Of a DNA stretch of 7,701 nt, positions 1-6,115 are shown in pieces (positions within the stretch are counted from its first letter, which is position 1; the number at the start of each line of letters is the position of its first letter). Position numbers and translations under genes: made by a program. Below the pieces are notes generated by a model. It worked only from the letters and a program-made list of their open reading frames with translations. It did no database searches and was not told the origin of the DNA. The stretch is from an uncultured Ruminococcus sp. Its GTDB lineage: Bacteria; Bacillota; Clostridia; Oscillospirales; CAG-272. Location of the stretch: NCBI GenBank assembly GCA_902796505.1, contig CADBPA010000019.1, forward strand, positions 1-7,701, written 5' to 3'.

Positions 1-2
1 CC

Positions 3-851
3 GATACCGTCCTCGCCTGCCTGCGGCATCTGCGCGCCGGGCGCTCGGTCTGCATCTTCGCCGAGGGCGAGCAATGCTGGGACGGGCTGACCGCGCCTCT
101 CTCGCCGACGACCGGGGCGCTCGTCAAAAAAAGCGGCGCCTCGCTTCTGACGATCCATATCACGGGCGGCTACCTCAGCCTGCCGCGCTGGGCGAAAAAG
201 GCGCGAAAAGGCAGGATGCGCGCCGAGATCGCCGGGATCTATTCCCCGGAGGAGCTTTCCGGGATGAGCGAAGAAGAGATCGCAGAGTCGATCTCGTCCG
301 ACATCCGGGAGGACTGCTGGGAGCGGCAGGCGCGCGAGGCGATCGCCTTCCGGAGCAAAGCGCCCGCCGAAGGTCTTGAACGCGCGCTCTGGCTCTGCCC
401 GGTCTGCGGAAGGATCGGCAGCCTCCGCACGAAAAAAGACCGCGTCTTCTGCTCCTGCGGCATGGAAGCGACGATGACACCGACCGGATTTTTCGGGGAC
501 GGCGCGCCATATCGCACGATCGCGGAGTGGGACAGAGAACAGATCCGCCGCACGAAAGAAGGAGAGTTTTTCCAAAACGGCGAAATTCTCTTTTCGGACG
601 GGGAGATCACCCTCTCCGAGATCCTACCGAAGCACAAAAGCCGCAAGATCGGCTGCGGGGCGCTCACGCAGTACGCGGACGCCTTCGGGATCGCCGGGGA
701 GAGATTTCCGCTCGGCGAGATCCGGGCAATGGCGGCGGTGCAGGCGCATCTGCTTCTCTTTTCGAGCCGCGGAAAATATTATGAACTACGGGCGAAAAAG
801 CCGGCGAATCTGCGCAAATATCTGATTTATTTCAACACGCGAAAGGATTGA
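3..851 (+). CDS. PlsC-like lysophospholipid acyltransferase with C-terminal zinc ribbon (5' end outside window)
   Basis: Probable membrane-associated acyltransferase of glycerophospholipid synthesis, moving an acyl group onto a lysophospholipid-type acceptor. The reading frame is open from the first bases of the window, so the N-terminus, including the expected catalytic NHxxxxD motif, is missing; 282 residues are visible. Residues 18-28 of the visible part (IFAEGEQCWDG) match PlsC motif III (FPEGTRSRDG), and LLTIHITGGY at 48-57 fits motif IV, where the usual pattern is a V-P-V/I strand. The motif III arginine is replaced by Gln, which may mean an acceptor other than glycerol-3-phosphate derivatives. 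After the acyltransferase core comes a zinc-ribbon-like set, C132-x2-C135 and C150-x-C152, then about 130 residues I do not recognise, with a basic tail. The stop TGA lies two bases before the next start, implying one transcript. Family assignment is fairly sure; the exact substrate is unknown. Confidence 0.75.
   Translation, partial: DTVLACLRHLRAGRSVCIFAEGEQCWDGLTAPLSPTTGALVKKSGASLLTIHITGGYLSLPRWAKKARKGRMRAEIAGIYSPEELSGMSEEEIAESISSDIREDCWERQAREAIAFRSKAPAEGLERALWLCPVCGRIGSLRTKKDRVFCSCGMEATMTPTGFFGDGAPYRTIAEWDREQIRRTKEGEFFQNGEILFSDGEITLSEILPKHKSRKIGCGALTQYADAFGIAGERFPLGEIRAMAAVQAHLLLFSSRGKYYELRAKKPANLRKYLIYFNTRKD
842..847 (+). promoter_or_regulatory. Ribosome binding site deciding the transporter start
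   Basis: AAAGGA sits six bases before the ATG at 854 and overlaps the end of the upstream acyltransferase gene. This spacing supports ATG 854 rather than the in-frame TTG at 848, which directly abuts the AGGA. Confidence 0.7.
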
Positions 852-853
852 CT

Positions 854-2290
854 ATGGATTACTCGGCGGCAAATACCACCCTCTGGACGGTCATCATTCA
901 GCTCGGCCTCATCAGCGGAGCCGTGCTGCTCTCGATCTTTCTGCGGCAGAAGGTCTCCTTCATCCGCAAGACGCTGATGCCCATCGCCGTCATGGCGGGC
1001 TTCCTTCTCCTCATTCTCAAATATATCGTCAAGGCGATCGCGCCGGATTTTACGCTGATCGACACGCAGACGATGGAGATCCTCGTCTATCACGGCATCG
1101 CGCTCGGCTTCATTGCGATGAGCCTGCGGACGCCGCCGGAGCGGGAAAAGAAAAAAGGCGATCTCGTCGGACTGCGGTCGGGCGCGGTGATCGTCGGAAG
1201 TTATCTTGTGCAGGGGGCGGTCGGGCTTCTCATCACGCTTCTGCTCTCCTACACCTTTCTGCCGGATCTCTATAAGGCCTCCGGCATCCTTCTGCCGATG
1301 GGCTACGGTCAGGGGCCGGGGCAAGCCAACAACGTCGGAACGACTCTGGAGACGAACGGCTTTGCCGGCGGCCGCAGTTTCGGGCTTTCGATCGCGGCGG
1401 CAGGGTATCTTGTCGCCTGCGTGGTCGGCGTGATCATCATCAATATTCTCGCAAAGCGCGGACATATCCGCACCGCGGCGAAAACCGGCGAGCAGATGCC
1501 GGGCGCGGATTTCTTCCAGGACAAGGGCGAGATCCCGGTCTCGGATTCGATCGACAAGCTCTCGGTACAGATCGCGATGGTCGCGATCGTCTATTTTGCC
1601 ACCTTCCTCACCGCCTTCGGGCTGACGAGCGCGATCTCGGCGATCTCGGCGAGGCTGGCAAAAACGCTCAATTCGCTGATCTGGGGCTTCAACTTCATCA
1701 TCGGCGCGGCGCTCGCCATCCTCGTGCGCACGCTGCTGAACAAGGGCAAAAAAGCCGGGCTGATCCGCCGGCAGTACCAGAACAACTACCTGCTCAACCG
1801 CATCTCCGGCTTCTTCTTCGATATCATGATCGTCGCCGGGATCGCCTCGATCGACATCGAGGACCTTTCGGGACTCTGGGTTCCCTTCCTGCTGCTCGCC
1901 GTGGTCGGCGGGATCGTCACCTGGCTGCACCTCGCCTTCGTCTGCAAGAAGGTCTATCCCGATTATTACTACGAAGGACTCGTCTCGATGTTCGGCATGA
2001 TGACCGGAACGATCAGCTCCGGCGTCGTCCTTCTGCGCGAGCTGGATCCGGATCTTTCGACGCCTGCCGCGAACAATCTCGTGACCGGAAGCAGTTTCGG
2101 CATCATCCTCGGCGCGCCGGTGCTCGCGCTGGTCAGCCTCTGCGCCGGCGGAAGCGATCTCACCTGCTGGCTGACGGTGCTGATCGCCGTCGTCTACTAC
2201 CTGCTCCTTCTGCCGCTCGTCCTCAAAGGGACGCGAAAAAAGGCGAAAGCCGCAGAGCAGCCGGAAGGCAAAAAGACAGACGAAAAATAA
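854..2290 (+). CDS. gltS: GltS-like sodium/glutamate symporter family transporter
   Basis: Integral membrane protein of 478 residues, likely a Na+-driven importer of glutamate or a related dicarboxylate. Hydrophobic stretches lie at about 10-31, 40-62, 75-90, 107-135, 176-199, 238-268, 276-293, 318-336, 341-364, 375-395, 411-431 and 437-458. The protein shows the inverted-repeat logic of the family: a glycine-rich re-entrant-type motif in the first half (G149-Y-G-Q-G-P-G-Q-A-N-N159 region) and a second in the latter half (GMMTGTISSG at 381-390, then LLRELDP). The loop at 200-235 is polar and the C-terminal tail (459-478) is strongly charged and probably cytoplasmic. E. coli GltS is about 400 residues, so this is a longer and divergent branch. 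The start is ATG 854 with AAAGGA six bases upstream. It faces the citrate-to-2-oxoglutarate operon across shared terminators, which fits glutamate or 2-oxoglutarate as substrate, but the substrate is inference. Confidence 0.75.
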   Translation: MDYSAANTTLWTVIIQLGLISGAVLLSIFLRQKVSFIRKTLMPIAVMAGFLLLILKYIVKAIAPDFTLIDTQTMEILVYHGIALGFIAMSLRTPPEREKKKGDLVGLRSGAVIVGSYLVQGAVGLLITLLLSYTFLPDLYKASGILLPMGYGQGPGQANNVGTTLETNGFAGGRSFGLSIAAAGYLVACVVGVIIINILAKRGHIRTAAKTGEQMPGADFFQDKGEIPVSDSIDKLSVQIAMVAIVYFATFLTAFGLTSAISAISARLAKTLNSLIWGFNFIIGAALAILVRTLLNKGKKAGLIRRQYQNNYLLNRISGFFFDIMIVAGIASIDIEDLSGLWVPFLLLAVVGGIVTWLHLAFVCKKVYPDYYYEGLVSMFGMMTGTISSGVVLLRELDPDLSTPAANNLVTGSSFGIILGAPVLALVSLCAGGSDLTCWLTVLIAVVYYLLLLPLVLKGTRKKAKAAEQPEGKKTDEK

Positions 2291-2342
2291 AATAAAAAAG
2301 CGGAATACGCTGATTTCGCTAAGAAAAGTTTGCATATTCCGC
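2285..2342 (-). terminator. Intrinsic terminator of the citrate operon
   Basis: GCGGAATA (2300-2307) pairs with TATTCCGC (2335-2342). The stem continues by two more pairs (2309-2310 with 2332-2333) past one C-A mismatch, leaving a loop of about 21 bases. Read on the minus strand, the stem is followed by TTTTTTATTTTATTTTT, a good U-tract. It lies about 60 bases beyond the isocitrate dehydrogenase stop and its U-tract overlaps the last codons of the facing transporter gene. Confidence 0.7.
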
Positions 2343-2352
2343 TCTCACGCAC

Positions 2353-2394
2353 GGGACGGCAGAGACTGCCGCCCCATTTTTTATTTGTTTTTTG
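2353..2394 (+). terminator. Intrinsic terminator of the acyltransferase-transporter transcript
   Basis: CGGCAG (2357-2362) pairs with CTGCCG (2366-2371) around an AGA loop. Three further G-C pairs (2353-2355 with 2373-2375) follow one A-C mismatch. The stem is followed directly by ATTTTTTATTTGTTTTTT, the classic U-rich tail. It sits about 60 bases after the transporter stop and only a few bases from the 3' end of the convergent isocitrate dehydrogenase gene. Confidence 0.85.
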
Positions 2395-2402
2395 ATCCGC
2401 GA

Positions 2403-3557
2403 TCAGAGGTGCTCGATCACGTAATCGGCGTATGCGCGGCAGCTTGCGCCCCCCGGGCGGCCGGTGATGACGAGTTTTTTCTCTTTGGCGCAGAAATCGA
2501 GCGCGGCGGTGAGGCGGTCGGCGCGGTCGGAAAGTCCGATATGCGAGAGCATCATCGCGACGGCGCGCAGCATCGAGCAGGGATCGGCGTATGCGCCTCT
2601 GCCCTCGGCGATCATCCGCGGAGCCGAGCCGTGGATCGCCTCGAACATCGCGTAGTGCTTGCCGATATTCGCCGCGCCCGCCGTTCCGACGCCGCCCTGA
2701 AATTCCGCCGCCTCATCCGAGATGATGTCGCCGTACAGGTTCGGCAGAAGGAGGACTTTGAAGTCGGCGCGGCGCTTTTTGTCGATGAGCTTTGCCGTCA
2801 TGATGTCTGCGTACCACTCGTCGGTCTGAATTTCGGGATATTCCGCGGCGACCTTGCGGCAGTCGGAGATGAAATTGCCGTCGGTCGTTTTGATGACGTT
2901 CGCCTTTGTGACGATCGAAACGCGGCCGTAGCCGTTCTTTCTCGCGTAGTCGTAGGCGAGCCTTGCGATACGCTCCGAGCCCTGCGAGGTGGTGACGGTG
3001 AAGTCGATCGCGAGGTCCTCGGTGACGTTGATGCCGGACGAACCGACGGCGTAGCCGCCCTCGGTGTTTTCGCGGAAGATCGTCCATTCGATCCCCTCTT
3101 CGGGAACGCGCACCGGGCGGATATTCGCAAACAGATCGAGCGCCTTGCGCATAGCGACGTTCGCCGATTCGAGATTCGGCATTCCGCTTCCCTTCTGGGG
3201 CGTTGTCGTCGGGCCTTTCAGAATGACGTCGCAGGAGCGGAGCGCCTCCATCACGTCGTCGGGGATCGGCTGCATATGCGCGATCCGGTTTTCCAGCGTC
3301 AGCCCCTCGATCCGGACGATCTCGATCTTCCCTTCGGCGATCCGGTCGGCGACGAGGATCTTCAGCACGCGCTCGGCTTCGGCGGAAATGATCGGGCCGA
3401 TGCCGTCTCCGCCGCAGACGCCGATGCGGATCTTCGGCAGGCTTTCGTAGTCCTTGAAATCGCCGTCCGCCTTCATTTTCTCCACGCGGCAAAGCTGGTC
3501 TTTCAGCAGCGCGCGGAATTTTTCGCACGCCTCGTTGATCTGGGTTTCGTAATTCAT
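2403..3557 (-). CDS. icd: Isocitrate dehydrogenase (isocitrate/isopropylmalate dehydrogenase family)
   Basis: Oxidatively decarboxylates isocitrate to 2-oxoglutarate with reduction of NAD(P)+, in the cytoplasm. The 384-residue chain has the family fold: GDGIGP at 50-55; substrate residues S131, N133, R137, R147 and R162 (in ESANVAMRKALDLFANIRPVR and FREN); Y169; K218 in VTKAN; and metal-binding D251, D277 and D281 (LYGDIISDEAA). A Ser in the phosphate/carboxylate loop (S131) and the aconitase-citrate synthase context favour isocitrate over isopropylmalate. Two oddities are an N-terminal extension of about 40 residues before the usual first strand (KIRIGV), and Arg314-Met315 after HGSAP. At that place NAD enzymes usually have Asp-Ile and NADP enzymes Lys-Tyr, so cofactor choice cannot be read off. 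The start ATG overlaps the aconitase stop as ATGA, with AGGAGCAGGA just upstream. It is the last gene of the operon. Confidence 0.88.
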   Translation of the reverse strand: MNYETQINEACEKFRALLKDQLCRVEKMKADGDFKDYESLPKIRIGVCGGDGIGPIISAEAERVLKILVADRIAEGKIEIVRIEGLTLENRIAHMQPIPDDVMEALRSCDVILKGPTTTPQKGSGMPNLESANVAMRKALDLFANIRPVRVPEEGIEWTIFRENTEGGYAVGSSGINVTEDLAIDFTVTTSQGSERIARLAYDYARKNGYGRVSIVTKANVIKTTDGNFISDCRKVAAEYPEIQTDEWYADIMTAKLIDKKRRADFKVLLLPNLYGDIISDEAAEFQGGVGTAGAANIGKHYAMFEAIHGSAPRMIAEGRGAYADPCSMLRAVAMMLSHIGLSDRADRLTAALDFCAKEKKLVITGRPGGASCRAYADYVIEHL

Positions 3558-5467
3558 TTTTCCTGCTCCTTCGTGTAATTCAGAAGTCCTCCGGCGAGAA
3601 GAATTTCTCTCTGCCGCCCGGTGAACGGCGCCGCAAGCGGGATACGCTCACCATGGCAGACGGCGTAAATTTCGCCGCCGTTTTCGATCGCCGAGCGAAG
3701 CCCCTCGATTTCGATCTCGTCGCCCTCTTCGATCTTTTGATAGTCGTTTTTGTCAACAAAAGTGAGCGGAAGGATGCCGGCGTTGATGAGATTCGCCTGA
3801 TGGATGCGCGCAAACGAGCAGGCGATGACGGCGCGCACGCCGAGATAAAGCGGAACGAGCGCCGCGTGCTCGCGCGAGCTTCCCTGACCGTAATTTTCAC
3901 CGCCGACGATCACGCAATGCCCCGCCTCTTTCGCGCGCTTAGCAAAGCTCTCGTCGCAGACGCCGAAGCAGAACCGCGAGAGATAGGGGATATTCGAGCG
4001 GTAGGGCAGGATCTTCGCGCCGGCAGGCATGATGTGGTCGGTGGTGATATTGTCGCCGACCTTCAGAAGCACCTTCTCCGAGAGCTTCTCCGGCGTCGGG
4101 ATCCCGATCGGGATCGGCTTGATGTTCGGTCCTTTTTCGACCTCGCCGGAGAAGTCCGGCAGATCGATCATATTGTCGTTGACGGTGAATTTCTCCGGCA
4201 GGGAGATCCGCGGCGGATCGCCGAGTTTTGCGGGATCGGTGATCTTTCCATACACCGCCGCCGCGGCGGCGACCGCCGGGGAGACGAGATAGACCTTCGC
4301 GTCCGCCGTGCCGCTCCTGCCTTCAAAATTGCGGTTGAACGTCCGCAGGCTCACGCCGCCCGACTGCGGAGAATTGCCCATGCCGATGCAGGGACCGCAG
4401 GCGCATTCGAGGATCCTCGCCCCCGCCGCAAGGATGTCGGCGAGCGCGCCGCACTCGGACATCTGCGTCAGCACCTGCCGCGATCCCGGCGAGACCGAGA
4501 AGGAGACGCGCGGGGAGATCGATTTTCCTTTCAGGATCGCCGCGACGAGCAGCATATCCGAAAGCGAGGAATTGGTGCAGGAGCCGACGCAGACCTGATC
4601 GACCGGGAGGCCTTCGACCTCCCCGACCGGAACGACCTTGTCCGGGCTGTGGGGGCAGGCGACCATCGGTCGGATCTTCGAAAGATCCAGCTCGACGATC
4701 TCGTCGTATGCCGCATCGTCGTCCGCCGCAAGCGGACGGTAGCAGTCCTCCCTGCCGTTCTGCGACAGGAATTTTCTCGTCTGCCCGTCCGAGGGAAAGA
4801 CCGAGGTGGTGGCGCCGAGCTCGGCGCCCATATTGGTGATGGTGGCGCGTTCGGGGACGGATAAACTCCCGACACCCTCGCCGAAGTACTCCATCACCGC
4901 GCCGACGCCGCCCTTGACCGTGAGCCGGCGCAGAATTTCGAGGATCACGTCCTTCGCCTGCGCCCAGCCGGTGAGCCTTCCGGTGAGGCGGACGCCGATC
5001 ACGCGCGGCATCCGGATATAGTAAGCGCCGCCGCCCATCGCGACCGCGACGTCGAGTCCGCCCGCGCCGAAGCCGAGCATTCCGATGCCGCCGGCGGTCG
5101 GGGTATGGCTGTCCGAGCCGATGAGCGTTTTGCCGGGGATTCCGTAGCGTTCGAGATGCACCTGATGGCAGATGCCGTTGCCCGGCCGCGAAAAGCGGAT
5201 CCCGTGCCGGCGCGCGACGGTGCGGATATAGCGGTGATCGTCGGCGTTCTCAAAGCCGGTCCCCAGCGTGTTGTGGTCAACGTAGGCGACCGAAAGCTCG
5301 GTTTTCACCCGGTCGATCCCCATCGCCTCAAACTGCAGATACGCCATCGTGCCGGTCGCGTCCTGCGTGAGCGTCTGGTCGATGCGCAGGGCGATCTCCT
5401 CGCCCGCCTTCGGAAGCGCCGCGGCGCCGAGCAGATGCGCGGATAGGATTTTTTCCGTCAGATTCAT
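3554..5467 (-). CDS. acn: Aconitate hydratase, single-chain [4Fe-4S] enzyme
   Basis: Isomerises citrate to isocitrate through cis-aconitate in the cytoplasm. At 637 residues it matches the shorter bacterial aconitase type (around 640-650), not the roughly 890-residue AcnA or AcnB. The large catalytic part (about 1-410) holds SDSHTPTAGGIG (118-129) and the three iron-sulfur ligands: C297 in GSCTNSSLSD, and C357 and C360 in CGPCIGMG. The substrate-site segment NRNFEGRSG (378-386) follows. A linker leads to the swivel domain (about 465-637), with GDNITTDHIMPAG (471-483) and GSSREHAAL (529-537); S530 is the expected catalytic serine and R532 a substrate arginine. All key residues look intact. Homoaconitase or LeuC-type isomerases usually split the swivel domain into a separate subunit, so aconitase is preferred. 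Its start overlaps the regulator stop as ATGA, with AGGAAAAGAG upstream, and its own stop overlaps the next start. This implies translational coupling. Confidence 0.93.
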   Translation of the reverse strand: MNLTEKILSAHLLGAAALPKAGEEIALRIDQTLTQDATGTMAYLQFEAMGIDRVKTELSVAYVDHNTLGTGFENADDHRYIRTVARRHGIRFSRPGNGICHQVHLERYGIPGKTLIGSDSHTPTAGGIGMLGFGAGGLDVAVAMGGGAYYIRMPRVIGVRLTGRLTGWAQAKDVILEILRRLTVKGGVGAVMEYFGEGVGSLSVPERATITNMGAELGATTSVFPSDGQTRKFLSQNGREDCYRPLAADDDAAYDEIVELDLSKIRPMVACPHSPDKVVPVGEVEGLPVDQVCVGSCTNSSLSDMLLVAAILKGKSISPRVSFSVSPGSRQVLTQMSECGALADILAAGARILECACGPCIGMGNSPQSGGVSLRTFNRNFEGRSGTADAKVYLVSPAVAAAAAVYGKITDPAKLGDPPRISLPEKFTVNDNMIDLPDFSGEVEKGPNIKPIPIGIPTPEKLSEKVLLKVGDNITTDHIMPAGAKILPYRSNIPYLSRFCFGVCDESFAKRAKEAGHCVIVGGENYGQGSSREHAALVPLYLGVRAVIACSFARIHQANLINAGILPLTFVDKNDYQKIEEGDEIEIEGLRSAIENGGEIYAVCHGERIPLAAPFTGRQREILLAGGLLNYTKEQEK

Positions 5468-6105
5468 TTCGTTTCTCTTTTCCTGATCAAAAATTCATAG
5501 GCGTTGCGGACATGCGCGGCGGTCAGCCGCTCGGCGGCGTCGCCGTCCCCCGCAAGGATCGCGCCGAGGATCTCTTTGTGTTCGCCGACCGAGACCGCCG
5601 TCCGCTCCGGGGAGAGAAAGGCGCGCTCGCGGCAGAGGTAGATCTGCTTATGGAAGCCCGAAAGCGTTCCGATCAGCACCCGGCTGCCCGACGCGCGGTA
5701 GACCACCTCGTGAAAGCGGGTGTCCAGCTCGCGCAGTTTCATCGCGTCGGCGCGCGCGGCGTAAAACTCCTGCAGGGCGACCGCCTCGGCAAGCTCCTCT
5801 TTTTCCTCCGCGCTCCCGCGCTCCGCCATATAGCGGCTGGCAAGCCCTTCGATACGCATACGGATCCTGTAGATGTCGTCGATATCGGCGTCCGAGAGAC
5901 CGGCGACGGTCAGCCCGCCCCGTCCGTCTCCTCTGGCGATCAGCCCCTCGCGCTCCAGCAGGATCAGCGCCTCCCGCGCCGGGGTACGCGATACGCCGTA
6001 GCGTTCGGAGATCCCGATCTCGGTGACCGGCGAGCCGGACGGAAGGCTGCCGTTCAGGATATCGCGTTCGAGCCGTTCCAAAACGCTGTTTTCCAGTGTC
6101 TGCAT
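5464..6105 (-). CDS. GntR-family transcriptional regulator, FadR/FCD subgroup
   Basis: Cytoplasmic DNA-binding regulator of 213 residues, likely dimeric. Residues 5-68 form the GntR winged helix-turn-helix, with the signature SERYGVSRTPAREALILLEREGLI (33-56) and a glycine-rich wing (59-66). Residues 73-208 are an all-helical FCD ligand domain. The expected metal ligands are present: D128 and H132 (ELDTRFHEVV), H176 (GEHKEIL) and H198 (AAHVRNA). In known FCD proteins this site holds a metal that helps bind a carboxylate effector. Here an effector such as citrate or 2-oxoglutarate is inferred from the neighbours only. The gene lies inside the operon, second after Re-citrate synthase (10 bases apart) and overlapping aconitase by ATGA, so it is made together with the enzymes it most likely controls. 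Its presumed operators are the TGTATACA repeats at 7548-7574. Confidence 0.92.
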   Translation of the reverse strand: MQTLENSVLERLERDILNGSLPSGSPVTEIGISERYGVSRTPAREALILLEREGLIARGDGRGGLTVAGLSDADIDDIYRIRMRIEGLASRYMAERGSAEEKEELAEAVALQEFYAARADAMKLRELDTRFHEVVYRASGSRVLIGTLSGFHKQIYLCRERAFLSPERTAVSVGEHKEILGAILAGDGDAAERLTAAHVRNAYEFLIRKRETK

Positions 6106-6107
6106 AG

Positions 6108-6114
6108 CCCCTCC
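6108..6114 (-). promoter_or_regulatory. Ribosome binding site of the GntR-family regulator
   Basis: GGAGGGG on the minus strand lies two bases before the ATG at 6105 and just after the TGA (6116-6118) of Re-citrate synthase. The GGAGG core is strong but spaced rather tightly. Its closeness to the upstream stop suggests coupled translation. Confidence 0.6.
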
Positions 6115-6115
6115 G

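Noticed and set aside
848..850. TTG as the transporter start
   Set aside because: It leaves no room for a ribosome site. ATG at 854 has AAAGGA at the right distance and adds no unneeded residues.
827..2335. Long open frame on the minus strand (about 500 codons) opposite the transporter gene
   Set aside because: Its translation is rich in Asp, Arg, Glu and His with no recognisable domain, a typical shadow of a GC-rich gene. The plus-strand frame has clear membrane segments and GltS-type motifs.
2385..3578. Long plus-strand open frame opposite isocitrate dehydrogenase
   Set aside because: Low-complexity composition without motifs; the minus-strand frame carries all catalytic residues of the dehydrogenase family.
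3653..4864. Plus-strand open frame of about 400 codons opposite aconitase
   Set aside because: Arg/Asp-rich shadow; the aconitase on the other strand has intact iron-sulfur and active-site motifs throughout.
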